Below are positions 25,449 to 34,656 of a stretch of 64,000 bases of DNA, piece by piece. Within the stretch, counting starts at the first letter, position 1; the number at the start of each line of letters is the position of its first letter. The translations under genes were made by a program, and so were the position numbers. Below the pieces are notes generated by a model. That model saw only the letters and a list, made by a program, of their open reading frames with translations. It did no database searches and was not told the origin of the DNA. Where the stretch lies: assembly GCA_963748385.1 (NCBI GenBank), contig CAVVIQ010000013.1:1-64000 (forward strand). The letters are read 5' to 3'. The stretch is from Rhodoblastus sp963748385. GTDB taxonomy: Bacteria; Pseudomonadota; Alphaproteobacteria; Rhizobiales; Beijerinckiaceae.

Positions 25449-26977
25449 CACTGCGTCCATCGATAGAGCCAGGTCTCGGTCTGGGGCGCGCCCTGGAAAT
25501 CCAGGGTCAGGCGGATCTCGCAGGCGGTCTCGCCGCCGGGATCGATGTCGAACTGCACATAGCAGCTCTTGCGATCCGCCGCCGGATAGACTTTCTGGAC
25601 GACAACCTTGCCAGGGGTCACGGAAAGATTGGGCGTGAGGGCCGCGACGCGGGCCCGATCGGCGAAGGCGTCGCCGCGGAATTTGACGAGGAAGCGCCGT
25701 TGCCTGACGCCCGGGACGCGTCCGCCCCGCGAATCGACGGTCTCGGCGGCGGCCGGACGTGAAGGCGGCGTCCAGCACCAGAACTGGCGATAGGCGAAAT
25801 CGGCCTGCTGGCCCTTGACCAGGGGAGCCTTGGGCCGCCAGAAGGCGACGATGTTCTGGGCGGTTTCGTTGTCGGAGGGAATTTCGACCAGCTCCACGGC
25901 GCCGTCGCCCCAGTCGCCGATCGGTTCGACCCAGAGCGAGGGCCGCAGCTCCCAGTGGGCAGCGAAATCGTAGAAATCGTCGAAGGCGCGATGGCGCTGG
26001 AGGAAGCCGAAACCCTTGGGATTCTGGTCCACGAACTCGGAAATCTGGAGGTTGGCGCGGTTGGCGACCGGGCGCCAGATCCACTCGCCGCGGCCGGTGA
26101 GCATCTGCAGGCCGGTCACTTCCGCCGCCGCGTCGCGCACGTCGTCGTCGCCGCGCCGGTCGAGCGGGCTGAACAAGGCGGTCGCGCTCATGGTCGCGAG
26201 CCCGAAAACATCGATCGGGGCGCGCGGGAACAGCGAGCATTCGACATCGATGATGGTCGCGTCGCCGGGATGGATGGTGAAGCGATAGGCGCCGGCGACG
26301 CTGTCGGAATCGAGCAAGGCGCTGATCGTCAGGGCGTTGTCGGCGACGCTCCCCTTTTCGATCCAGACCGCCCGGAACAGCGGGAACTCCTCGCCGCGCG
26401 GGTCGGCGGTGCGGATTGAAAGGCCGCGCGAGGTCACGCCGAGAATCTGGCCCGGCGCGGCGGAACGGAAGAAGCTCGCGCCCTGGAAGACCGCGAGTTC
26501 GCGCAGATCGCCCTGGTCGTTGCGCAGCAGCACCCTGAATCCGGAAAAATCAAGATCGGTCGGCGGCGTGCGCAGCCGCAACCCGCCGAAGTCGAAATTG
26601 GCCGCGTCGTAACTGAGTCGCCGCGCCGTCCCGTTTTCGACGAGATTGATCTGCATCGCCGAGGTGTAGACGAAGCCGCGATGCAGGGGTTCGATGACGA
26701 AGCCGCTGGACTTGTCGTTCCAGATCAGCCCCTCGGGTTTGGCCTTGATCGCGCCGAAGGCCTCACGGGAAAGAGCGGAAAAGGGGCTGGGCAGATCGGT
26801 CGAGGGCGCGGAATAGGATTTGGCCGCGAGATTTTTGGCCAGATCGATCACCGAGGCGTGGCTGAAGGGCCCGGACCGCGGCGCCTGGTCGTCGGCGAGA
26901 GCGGAAGAGACGGGGTTGACGGCGGCGAAAGCGGCGGCTGATCCGGCCAGTTGCAAGAGGTCGCGTCGCTTCAGCAT
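25448..26977 (-). CDS. opgG: Periplasmic glucan biosynthesis protein OpgG/OpgD
   Basis: The 509-residue protein starts with a Tat-type signal (KRRDLLQLAG, then AAAFAAV and cleavage near ALADD). A Tat signal is more typical of OpgD, but the operon position is that of OpgG. Family landmarks include YSAPSTDLPSPFSAL, the YDAANFDFGGL region, LNPKGFG-like QNPKGFGFLQRHRAFDDFYD and a C-terminal Ig-like domain ending LYRWTQ. It modifies or branches osmoregulated periplasmic glucans. ATG 26977 is the first start that gives the signal peptide; the long upstream open frame is not coding. First gene of the opgG-opgH pair. Confidence 0.92.
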   Translation of the reverse strand: MLKRRDLLQLAGSAAAFAAVNPVSSALADDQAPRSGPFSHASVIDLAKNLAAKSYSAPSTDLPSPFSALSREAFGAIKAKPEGLIWNDKSSGFVIEPLHRGFVYTSAMQINLVENGTARRLSYDAANFDFGGLRLRTPPTDLDFSGFRVLLRNDQGDLRELAVFQGASFFRSAAPGQILGVTSRGLSIRTADPRGEEFPLFRAVWIEKGSVADNALTISALLDSDSVAGAYRFTIHPGDATIIDVECSLFPRAPIDVFGLATMSATALFSPLDRRGDDDVRDAAAEVTGLQMLTGRGEWIWRPVANRANLQISEFVDQNPKGFGFLQRHRAFDDFYDFAAHWELRPSLWVEPIGDWGDGAVELVEIPSDNETAQNIVAFWRPKAPLVKGQQADFAYRQFWCWTPPSRPAAAETVDSRGGRVPGVRQRRFLVKFRGDAFADRARVAALTPNLSVTPGKVVVQKVYPAADRKSCYVQFDIDPGGETACEIRLTLDFQGAPQTETWLYRWTQ

Positions 26978-27158
26978 CGACAGGGCCGTCCAATCCGTCC
27001 CGAAGGTGGGCGTGGGGCATGCCGTGTCGCCCGCTCGCGCGCAAATTTTCTGATTCTCGGGGTTATACCCGAAATTGCGGCGGAGGCGAGGACGATTTTT
27101 CGCTTTTCGGGTTTCCGCCGCTCCCCTATACCTGCCGAGCGATTTTCGAGGGATTGTT

Positions 27159-28538
27159 ATGACCACGCCAAAGGACCCCGGCGCGTCGCGGCGCCGCTGC
27201 CTCGCGGTCGTGCTCGCCGCCGGCGAGGGCAAGCGCATGCGCTCCAGCCTGCCCAAGGCGCTGCACAGGATCGCGGGACGCTCCATGCTCGCCCATGTGC
27301 TCGACGCCGTGGAGAAGGCCGGCGCCGACGCGCTCGCCGTGGTGGTCGGGCCGGGGCGCGAGGATGTCGCCGCCGAGACGCGCCTTCGGGCGCCGGGCGC
27401 GCGGGTCTTCGTCCAGGCCGAGCGGCTCGGCACCGCCCATGCGGTTCTCGCGGCGCGTGAAGCCATCGCCGAGGGCTATGACGACGTTCTGGTCCTTTTC
27501 GCCGACACGCCTCTGGTTCGTCCCGAGACGCTTTCCCACCTGCGCGAAAGGCTCAGCCAGGGCGCGGGCGTGGCGGCGCTCGGTTTCGCGCCCGCCGACC
27601 CGACCGGCTATGGCCGCCTGCTGACCGACGGCGACGGGGCCCTGCTGGCGATCCGCGAGCACAAGGACGCTAGCCTCGAGGAACTTGCGGTCGGCGTCTG
27701 CAACGCCGGACTGATGGCGCTCGACGGCGCGAGGGCGCTCGACTGGCTGGCGCGGATCGGCAATTCCAACGCCCAGAATGAATTTTATCTGCCCGACGCG
27801 GTCGCCATCGCCCGCGTCGAGGGCGCGACCTGCGCTTGTGTCATGGCGCTGGCGGAGGAAGTGCTCGGCGTCAACGACCGCGTCCAACTCGCCGCCGCCG
27901 AGGCGGAAATCCAGAATCGCCTGCGCCGCGACGCCATGCTGAACGGCGCGACCCTGGTCGCGCCGGAGACGGTTTTCCTTTCCTTCGACACCGTGCTGGG
28001 GGCGGATGTCCTGGTGGAGCCCCATGTCGTTTTCGGCCCCGGCGTGACCGTCGGCGAGGGTTGCGTCATCCATTCCTTCTCGCATCTCGAAGGCGCGACT
28101 ATGGCCAGAAATGTCGCGATCGGCCCCTATGCCCGCCTGCGCCCGGGCGCCAGGTTGGCGACCAAGGCGCGGATCGGCAATTTCGTCGAGATCAAACAGG
28201 CGGAGATCGGCGAGGGCGCCAAGGTCAACCATTTGTCCTATGTCGGCGACGCCAGCGTCGGCCCGCGCGCCAATATCGGCGCCGGCGTCATCACCTGCAA
28301 TTACGACGGCTTCCTGAAATATCGCACCAGGATCGGCGCCGACGCCTTCATCGGCTCGAATTCGGCCCTGGTCGCGCCGATCGAGGTGGGCGACGGCGCC
28401 TATGTCGGTTCGGGTTCGGTGGTGACGAAGGACGTCGAGGCCGAAGCCCTGGCGGTGGCGCGCGGCCGGCAGGCGGTCATTCCCGGCTGGGCGGCGACCT
28501 TCCGCAAGAAAATGGCGGCGCGCAAGGCGGCGAAGTGA
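27159..28538 (+). CDS. glmU: Bifunctional GlcNAc-1-P uridyltransferase / GlcN-1-P acetyltransferase
   Basis: The 459-residue enzyme makes UDP-N-acetylglucosamine. The uridyltransferase domain begins VVLAAGEGKRM with LPKALHRIAGRS (18-42; GKRM replaces the commoner GTRM) and includes FADTPL. The C-terminal left-handed beta-helix has the acetyltransferase residues in NFVEIKQAEIGEGAKVNHLSY and NIGAGVITCNYDG. ATG 27159 was chosen over an upstream open frame. It is followed by glmS, so two of the three enzymes from fructose-6-P to UDP-GlcNAc lie together, supplying peptidoglycan and LPS. Confidence 0.97.
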   Translation: MTTPKDPGASRRRCLAVVLAAGEGKRMRSSLPKALHRIAGRSMLAHVLDAVEKAGADALAVVVGPGREDVAAETRLRAPGARVFVQAERLGTAHAVLAAREAIAEGYDDVLVLFADTPLVRPETLSHLRERLSQGAGVAALGFAPADPTGYGRLLTDGDGALLAIREHKDASLEELAVGVCNAGLMALDGARALDWLARIGNSNAQNEFYLPDAVAIARVEGATCACVMALAEEVLGVNDRVQLAAAEAEIQNRLRRDAMLNGATLVAPETVFLSFDTVLGADVLVEPHVVFGPGVTVGEGCVIHSFSHLEGATMARNVAIGPYARLRPGARLATKARIGNFVEIKQAEIGEGAKVNHLSYVGDASVGPRANIGAGVITCNYDGFLKYRTRIGADAFIGSNSALVAPIEVGDGAYVGSGSVVTKDVEAEALAVARGRQAVIPGWAATFRKKMAARKAAK

Positions 28539-28569
28539 GCTTCAGCGCGATGCGGGTAAAAAAATGTCA

Positions 28570-28585
28570 CGCAAATTGATTTGCG
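28570..28585. repeat. Palindrome in the glmU-glmS gap
   Basis: CGCAAAT-TG-ATTTGCG is a perfect 7-bp dyad with a 2-base centre, about 58 bp before the glmS start. It could be an operator or a weak hairpin. No known operator is recognised. Confidence 0.4.
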
Positions 28586-28642
28586 CCCAGACTTGAACCA
28601 AGCCTTTCCTGAGCCAGGGATTCGAACGGAGACAGCAAATTC

Positions 28643-30472
28643 ATGTGTGGCATTGTCGGCATTCTCGGTCAGGGCCCGGTCGCGGGCGCCTTGATCGACG
28701 CCCTGAAGCGGCTCGAATATCGCGGCTACGATTCGGCGGGCGTCGCCACGCTGGAAGAGGGCCGGCTGGAGCGTCGGCGCGTCGAGGGCAAGCTGCGCAA
28801 TCTCGAAGCATTGCTGCAGGAAAAGCCGCTTTTCGGCCGGGTCGGCATCGGCCACACCCGCTGGGCGACCCACGGCCGTCCGACCGAGAACAACGCCCAT
28901 CCCCACGCCACCGAAAAGCTCGCGGTGGTTCACAACGGGATCATCGAGAATTTCCGCGAATTGCGCGAGGAACTGGCCGCGCTCGGCCATGAATTCGTCA
29001 CCCAGACCGACACCGAGGCCGTCGCCCATCTGGTCACCGAACAACTCAATCGCGGCCTGTCGCCGGTCGAGGCGGTGGCCGCGAGCCTGCCCCGGCTCAA
29101 GGGCGCCTTCGCGCTCGCCTTCCTGTTCAATGGCGAGGACAATCTGCTGATCGGCGCGCGTCGCGGCGCGCCCCTGGCGGTGGGCTATGGCGAGGGCGGG
29201 GAAATGTATCTCGGCTCGGACGCCCTGGCGCTCGCGGCCTTCACCGACACCATCACTTACCTCGAGGACGGCGACTGGGTGATCCTGCGGCGCGGTTCGG
29301 CCGAATTCCGCGACGAGGACGATCGCGTGGTCGAACGTCCCAGACTCAAGACCCAGGCCTCGGCCTTCCTGGTGGACAAGGGCAATTACCGTCATTTCAT
29401 GGCCAAGGAAATCCATGAGCAGCCGGAGGTCGTGGCGCGCACGCTCGCCCATTACATCGATTTCGCCGCCGGCTGCGTGCGACTGCCGTTCGAACTTCCT
29501 TTCGACGCCGCCAGCCTCAACGGCGTCACCCTCACCGCCTGCGGCACCGCGTATTATGCGGGCATGATCGCGAAATATTGGTTCGAACGTTTCGCCCGCC
29601 TGCGGGTCGAGGTCGATGTCGCCTCCGAATTCCGCTATCGCGACGCGCCTTTGCCGGAGCAGGGGCTGATGATCGTGGTCTCGCAATCGGGCGAGACCGC
29701 GGATACGCTGGCGGGCCTGCGCTTCGCCAAGGCCCACGGCCAGAAAGTGATGGGCGTGGTCAATGTGCCGACCTCGACCATCGCGCGCGAAAGCGATGTC
29801 GCCGCGCCGACGCTGGCCGGGCCGGAAATCGGCGTCGCCTCGACCAAGGCCTTCACCTGCCAGCTCACGGTTCTGGCCGCGCTCGCCATCGCTTTGGGGC
29901 GCGCGCGCGGCGTGCTCGACGTGGCGGACGAGAAAAGGCTGGTCAACGAGCTGATGGTGGTCCCCGGCCTGCTGGCGGAGGCGATGAAGCTCGAACCGGG
30001 GATCGAGGCCCTGTCGCACCACCTCTCCAAGGCCACCGACGTGCTCTATCTGGGGCGCGGCCCGTCCTACCCGCTGGCTTTGGAAGGCGCGCTGAAACTC
30101 AAGGAAATCTCCTATATCCACGCCGAAGGCTATGCGGCGGGCGAGCTGAAGCACGGGCCGATCGCGCTGATCGACGAGCAATTGCCGGTGATCGTGATCG
30201 CGCCGACCGACCCGGTGCTGGAAAAGACGGTCTCGAACCTTCAGGAAGTGGCGGCGCGCGGCGGGAGGATCATCATGGTCGGCGACGCCCACGCCATCAA
30301 CGCCTCCGCCGTCTCGCTCGCCGGCGAAATCCGCCTGCCCGACATGGCGCCCGATTTCGCGGCCATCGTCTATGCCGCGCCGATCCAGTTGCTGGCCTAT
30401 TACACGGCGGTCTTCATGGGCAAGGACGTCGACCAGCCGCGCAATCTGGCCAAGAGCGTCACGGTGGAGTGA
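28643..30472 (+). CDS. glmS: Glutamine-fructose-6-phosphate aminotransferase
   Basis: The 609-residue enzyme makes glucosamine-6-phosphate from fructose-6-phosphate and glutamine. After Met removal Cys2 (MCGIVGILG) is the glutaminase nucleophile, with HTRWATHGRPTENNAHPH and HNGIIENF in the class II amidotransferase domain. Two SIS domains follow (TACGTAYYAG, SQSGETADT, STKAFTCQL, LGRGPSYPLALEGALKLKEISY), and the C-terminus ends NLAKSVTVE as in all GlmS. GGAG precedes ATG 28643. No glmS ribozyme is apparent in the short leader. Confidence 0.98.
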   Translation: MCGIVGILGQGPVAGALIDALKRLEYRGYDSAGVATLEEGRLERRRVEGKLRNLEALLQEKPLFGRVGIGHTRWATHGRPTENNAHPHATEKLAVVHNGIIENFRELREELAALGHEFVTQTDTEAVAHLVTEQLNRGLSPVEAVAASLPRLKGAFALAFLFNGEDNLLIGARRGAPLAVGYGEGGEMYLGSDALALAAFTDTITYLEDGDWVILRRGSAEFRDEDDRVVERPRLKTQASAFLVDKGNYRHFMAKEIHEQPEVVARTLAHYIDFAAGCVRLPFELPFDAASLNGVTLTACGTAYYAGMIAKYWFERFARLRVEVDVASEFRYRDAPLPEQGLMIVVSQSGETADTLAGLRFAKAHGQKVMGVVNVPTSTIARESDVAAPTLAGPEIGVASTKAFTCQLTVLAALAIALGRARGVLDVADEKRLVNELMVVPGLLAEAMKLEPGIEALSHHLSKATDVLYLGRGPSYPLALEGALKLKEISYIHAEGYAAGELKHGPIALIDEQLPVIVIAPTDPVLEKTVSNLQEVAARGGRIIMVGDAHAINASAVSLAGEIRLPDMAPDFAAIVYAAPIQLLAYYTAVFMGKDVDQPRNLAKSVTVE

Positions 30473-30569
30473 GCGGGGCAAGAAAGTCCAGCCTTGAACG
30501 AAATCTTGTTCGGGCTATCCTCGGCGGAGCGGCCGGACAAAGTCGCCGCGAGCCAGGGAGGAACTCAAG

Positions 30570-30947
30570 ATGAAGATGGTGAAGGCGATCGTTCTCGCCG
30601 CGGCTGTGATCGCGGTTTCCGGGGCTGGCGCTTGGGCCGGCGACGCGACCGGCGTCTGGCTGCGCACCGACGGCAAGTCGAAGGTGAAGTTTTCGCATTG
30701 CGGCGCGGCGCTTTGCGGCGTCGTCGTCTGGCTGAGGGACAAGGATTTGCCGGCCCATATCGGCCAGCGCGTCTTTTACGACATGAAGCCGTCCGGCGCG
30801 GACCAATGGCGCGGCTCGGCCTTCAATCCCGACGACGGCCACACCTATTCGGGCAAGATGACGCTTTCGGGCGGTTCGCTGACCACCGCCGGCTGCGTGA
30901 TGGGCGGCTGGATCTGCAAGAGCTACGACTGGACCCGCGCCAACTGA
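30570..30947 (+). CDS. DUF2147-family secreted protein
   Basis: The 125-residue protein has a signal peptide (MKMVKAIVLAAAVIAVSGAG, cleavage near AWAGD) and the DUF2147 body: TGVWLRTDGKSKVKFSHC, GALCGVVVWLRD-like segment, NPDDGHTYSGKMTLSGG and GCVMGGWICKSYDWTR. Four cysteines could form two disulfides. The family is widespread in alphaproteobacterial periplasms, of unknown function. GGAGG precedes the ATG. A hairpin follows the stop. Confidence 0.88.
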   Translation: MKMVKAIVLAAAVIAVSGAGAWAGDATGVWLRTDGKSKVKFSHCGAALCGVVVWLRDKDLPAHIGQRVFYDMKPSGADQWRGSAFNPDDGHTYSGKMTLSGGSLTTAGCVMGGWICKSYDWTRAN

Positions 30948-30949
30948 CC

Positions 30950-30984
30950 GGACGACGGGAGGAAAGAGGCCGGCCTCGTCCTTT
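30950..30984 (+). terminator. Probable terminator after the DUF2147 gene
   Basis: GGACGA (30950-30955) pairs with TCGTCC (30976-30981), enclosing a GAGGCC/GGCCTC palindrome, and is followed by TTT. It lies three bases past the stop codon. Confidence 0.4.
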
Positions 30985-31073
30985 CAAATGTTTTCGCAAC
31001 GGGTTAAGAGCAGTCCGCGAGAAATCGCGGGCCGCCGCGGCGACCGTTGAACCCGCATGTTGAAGGGACGTTG

Positions 31074-31565
31074 ATGCTGGATCCGCAGGCCTATCGCGAC
31101 GCGATGAGCGAAATCGCCTCGCCGGTCCATATCGTCGCCACCGACGGGCCGGCGGGAATCGCGGGCATGACGGTGACCGCGCTCGCTTCCGTCACCGACC
31201 ATCCGGCGACCCTGCTCGTCTGCGTCAACCGGAAGTCGCCCTCGACGCCGCGCTTTCTTGAAAACAAGGTGTTCAGCGTCAATTCGCTCGGGGTCGAGGA
31301 CCAGAAACTCGCCGATGTGTTCGCCGGCCGCACCAATGAGCATTTCGCCGAGAAATTCACCCATGGCGCGTGGCGCAAAGGGGCGACCGGCGCGCCGCTG
31401 CTCAATGGCGCGCTCGCCAATTTCGATTGCCGCCTGATCGAAGTGAGGGAAGTCGGCACCCACCACATTCTCCTCGGCCTAGTCGAGGAGGTGGCGCGCC
31501 GCGACGAGGGCGCGAGCCTGCTCTATCACCGGCGCGGCTACCGGCGCGGCGACGATCACCTCTGA
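31074..31565 (+). CDS. Flavin reductase-like FMN-binding protein (RutF-like)
   Basis: The 163-residue protein has the flavin-reductase fold signature: SPVHIVATDGPAGIAGMTVTALASVTDHPATLLVCVN (FMN site), FSVNSLGVEDQKLADVFAG and a C-terminal YHRRGYR. Such proteins use NAD(P)H to supply reduced flavin to a partner monooxygenase. No monooxygenase is adjacent. The start at ATG 31074 has GAAGGGA upstream; ATG-like codons from 31047 are less likely. Confidence 0.87.
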   Translation: MLDPQAYRDAMSEIASPVHIVATDGPAGIAGMTVTALASVTDHPATLLVCVNRKSPSTPRFLENKVFSVNSLGVEDQKLADVFAGRTNEHFAEKFTHGAWRKGATGAPLLNGALANFDCRLIEVREVGTHHILLGLVEEVARRDEGASLLYHRRGYRRGDDHL

Positions 31566-31681
31566 GCGCGGTCGGGATTTCCGCGCCAAGAACGGGTTAA
31601 CCTTTCCAGTCGTTGACTCTAATCCTTTAGCTTCGAGCAAGTTGGCGCGTTCTAGCTTCGGTCATGACGGAGACGCCGATC

Positions 31682-32150
31682 ATGAACCAAGCAAGCGCCG
31701 CGAAAATTTCGCTTTTTGGGCTCGAGGCTCTCGACGAGCGCCGCACCCTGATTTCTTCCCTGGCCGAGGCCGGCAGAAACCTCTCGGCTTCCGACGTGCG
31801 CCAGTTGCGCCGCGCCTTGTTCGAGGATGAAGGCGCGAGCCGCGACGAGGCCGAGGCCCTGTTCGATCTCGAGCGCGCCCAGGACGCGCCCTGCGCCGAA
31901 TGGACCGAGTTTTTCGTCGAATGCCTGACGGATCACGTGGTCTGGCAGCGCCGGCCGACCGGGGTCGTCGTCGATGAGCAAGCCGAATGGCTGCTGCGCG
32001 AGGCCGACCGTTGCCGCCTGCCGACCGGCGCCGCTCTGCTCGCCAATGTGCTGGCCGAGGCCCATCAGGCCCCGGCGCTGGCTGATCGGCGCCGTCCGCG
32101 CCCGCCTCGCAGCCCCTGAGGTTCAGGCCGAACTCGCCCGCGAGGACTAA
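31682..32150 (+). CDS. Hypothetical protein with apparent single-base frameshift
   Basis: The frame runs from ATG 31682 (GGAG eight bases upstream; ATG 31664 is alternative) and as written stops at 32119 with a Pro/Arg-rich tail (RRRPRPPRSP). If one base is removed near 32070-32077, the sequence instead continues APRWLIGAVRARLAAPEV and stops at 32150, giving about 155 residues. That reading is more protein-like. The body is acidic and helical (DEAEALFDLERA, WTEFFVECLTDHVVW, DEQAEWLLREAD) without signal or membrane segment. I do not recognise a function. Confidence 0.6.
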
Positions 32151-32338
32151 AGCAACGCGAGAAATCAGGCGCGGGAATCCGCCGGAGCGCCGGCAGATTC
32201 CCGCGCCGGCTGTTTGCGATGCAAATTAAACCTTCGGCTGCTGGACGAGAGGGGCCGCTTCCCATAAAAGCGTTTCGATCCAGAGGCGTGCTGGGCCCTT
32301 GTTTCCGCAAGGCCGGCCCGCTTGGTTTCGGGGCCTGA

Positions 32339-34345
32339 ATGTTCAAGAAAATCCTGATCGCCAATCGCGGCGAAATCGCCTGCCGCGTCATCAAGACCGC
32401 GCGGCGCATGGGCATAAAGACGGTCGCCGTTTTCTCCGACGTCGACGAGGACGCGCTTCACGTCGCCATGGCCGACGAGGCCGTGCATATCGGCGCGGCG
32501 CCCGCGGCCGAGTCCTATCTGGTCATCGACAAGATCGTCGACGCCTGCAAGAAGACCGGCGCCGAGGCCGTCCATCCCGGCTATGGCTTCCTGTCCGAGC
32601 GCGCCGCCTTCGCCGAGGCGCTCAAGGCCAACGGCGTCGTCTTCATCGGCCCCAATGTCGGGGCGATTCAAGCGATGGGCGACAAGATCGAATCCAAGAA
32701 ATTCGCCAACGCCGCCAAGGTCAGCACGGTGCCGGGCTTTCTGGGCGTGATCGAGACGCCGGAAGAGGCGACAAGAATCGCCGACGGCATCGGCTATCCG
32801 GTGATCCTGAAGGCTTCGGCGGGCGGCGGCGGCAAGGGCATGCGCATCGCCCACAGCCAGGCGGAGGTCGCCGAAGGTTTTGCGCGGGCGAAGTCCGAAG
32901 CCAAGAGCAGTTTCGGCGACGACCGGGTTTTCGTCGAAAAATTCATCGTCAACCCGCGCCATATCGAAATCCAGGTGCTGGGCGACAAGCACGGCAATGT
33001 CATCTATCTCGGCGAGCGCGAATGTTCGATCCAGCGCCGCAACCAGAAGGTGATCGAGGAGGCGCCCTCGCCGCTGCTCGACGACGAGACCCGCCGGAAG
33101 ATGGGCGAGCAGGCGGTGGCGCTGGCCAAGGCGGTGAATTACGATTCCGCCGGCACGGTCGAATTCGTCGCCGGCCAGGACAAGAGCTTTTATTTCCTCG
33201 AAATGAACACCCGGCTCCAGGTCGAGCATCCGGTGACCGAGCTGATCACCGGGATCGACCTGGTGGAGCAGATGATCCGCGTCGCGGCGGGAGAGGTGCT
33301 GGCGATCAGGCAGCACGACGTTCACCTCAAGGGCTGGGCGATCGAGAGCCGCGTCTATGCCGAGGACCCGACCCGCAATTTCCTGCCCTCGACCGGCAGG
33401 CTGGTGAAATATCGCCCGCCGGAGGAGGGGCGCGCGGAAGGCGTCACGGTGCGCAACGACACCGGCGTCTTCGAAGGCGGCGAAATCTCGATCTATTACG
33501 ATCCGATGATCGCCAAGCTGGTGACCCACGCCGGCGACCGCCTGACCGCCATCGACGCGCAGGCGCGCGCGCTCGACGCCTTCGTCATCGACGGCATCCG
33601 CCACAATATCCCGTTCCTGTCGTCGCTGATGCAGCATGAGCGCTGGCGCCTGGGCCATCTCTCGACCGCCTTCATCGCCGAGGAATATCCCGGCGGCTTC
33701 TCGCCGCTGACAGCCAAAGGCGAGATCGCCCATCGCATGGCGGCGGTCGCGGCCTTCGTCGACAATCTCCACAACGACCGCAAGCGCCAGATTTCCGGGC
33801 AGATGCTGACGCAGAAGCCGGTGCGGTTCCTGACCGCCCGCTCGGTGACGCTCGACAAGCATCGTTTCGACATCGAAATCGAAACCGGCGACGGCGCGCT
33901 TCTGGTGCGCTTCGCCGAAGGCGGCCACGCCCATCGCCTGGAATCCGACTGGGTTCCCGGCGAGCCGGTGTGGGACGGGCTGATCGACGGCGAAAGCATC
34001 GCGGTTCAGGTCCGCCCGATCCTCAACGGTTTTCTCATCGCCCATGCGGGCGTGAGCGTCGAGGCCCGCGTCTTCACCCGCCGCGAGGCCGCGCTTTTCG
34101 CCCTGATGCCCGAGAAAAAGCTCGCCGACACGTCGAAATCCCTGCTCTGCCCGATGCCGGGCCTGGTCAAGGCGCTCTATGTCAAGGAAGGCCAGGAGGT
34201 CAAAGCCGGCGACGCGCTGGCGATGGTCGAGGCGATGAAAATGGAAAACGTGCTGCGCGCCGAACGCGACGCCACCGTCAAGGCGCTGAAATGCAAGGAA
34301 GGCGACTCGCTGGCCGTGGACGCGGCGATCATGGATTTCGCCTGA
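32339..34345 (+). CDS. pccA: Propionyl-CoA carboxylase alpha subunit
   Basis: The 668-residue protein has the biotin carboxylase domain first (KILIANRGEIACRVIKTARR; ATP grasp GGGGKGMRIA; EMNTRLQVEHPVTE), then the linker domain of acyl-CoA carboxylases, and a C-terminal biotinyl domain with EAMKMENVL, where Lys634 is 35 residues from the end. This arrangement and length fit PccA rather than a stand-alone AccC. It fixes CO2 onto biotin for propionyl-CoA to methylmalonyl-CoA. The beta subunit is not in the window. It is unlinked to its downstream neighbours. Confidence 0.93.
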   Translation: MFKKILIANRGEIACRVIKTARRMGIKTVAVFSDVDEDALHVAMADEAVHIGAAPAAESYLVIDKIVDACKKTGAEAVHPGYGFLSERAAFAEALKANGVVFIGPNVGAIQAMGDKIESKKFANAAKVSTVPGFLGVIETPEEATRIADGIGYPVILKASAGGGGKGMRIAHSQAEVAEGFARAKSEAKSSFGDDRVFVEKFIVNPRHIEIQVLGDKHGNVIYLGERECSIQRRNQKVIEEAPSPLLDDETRRKMGEQAVALAKAVNYDSAGTVEFVAGQDKSFYFLEMNTRLQVEHPVTELITGIDLVEQMIRVAAGEVLAIRQHDVHLKGWAIESRVYAEDPTRNFLPSTGRLVKYRPPEEGRAEGVTVRNDTGVFEGGEISIYYDPMIAKLVTHAGDRLTAIDAQARALDAFVIDGIRHNIPFLSSLMQHERWRLGHLSTAFIAEEYPGGFSPLTAKGEIAHRMAAVAAFVDNLHNDRKRQISGQMLTQKPVRFLTARSVTLDKHRFDIEIETGDGALLVRFAEGGHAHRLESDWVPGEPVWDGLIDGESIAVQVRPILNGFLIAHAGVSVEARVFTRREAALFALMPEKKLADTSKSLLCPMPGLVKALYVKEGQEVKAGDALAMVEAMKMENVLRAERDATVKALKCKEGDSLAVDAAIMDFA

Positions 34346-34656
34346 GGGGGGCTCCTGCCGCCGCAAGGGGCGAGATCGGCCCATTTGCAGGCATATTTGC
34401 GGCTGACAGGACTTTTGGAGGCGTGATAGGAAGCGGCAATGAGCGCTCCAGTTTCCAACCTGAGAACCAATTCAGGTCGGTCCGTCGCGCGGGTTCTTTC
34501 TCGGAGGCAAAAAGAATTCTCAGAACCGCGGCCAAGATCGCCGCCGACATCGTCCGACTCCGCTCGCCTATGGCTGGCGCAGGGCGGCGGGTGGTAAAAA
34601 TCGTCGGGGCTTATAAGCTTTGAATTTCCAATCAGCGGCGAGCCAAGGACTGTGTA
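34346..34656. other. Intergenic boundary of the glycan island
   Basis: No gene is seen between pccA and the FkbM remnant. The composition shifts from GC-rich to mixed. AAGGA just before 34657 is still a good ribosome binding site for the decayed gene. Confidence 0.45.

Noticed and set aside
28610..28640. GGGATTCGAACGG before glmS resembling a tRNA T loop
   Set aside because: No acceptor or anticodon arms around it; a chance match.
28400..30481. 693-codon minus frame opposite glmS
   Set aside because: Shadow ORF; glmS is complete with all motifs.
32165..34384. 739-codon minus frame opposite pccA
   Set aside because: Shadow ORF; pccA is complete.
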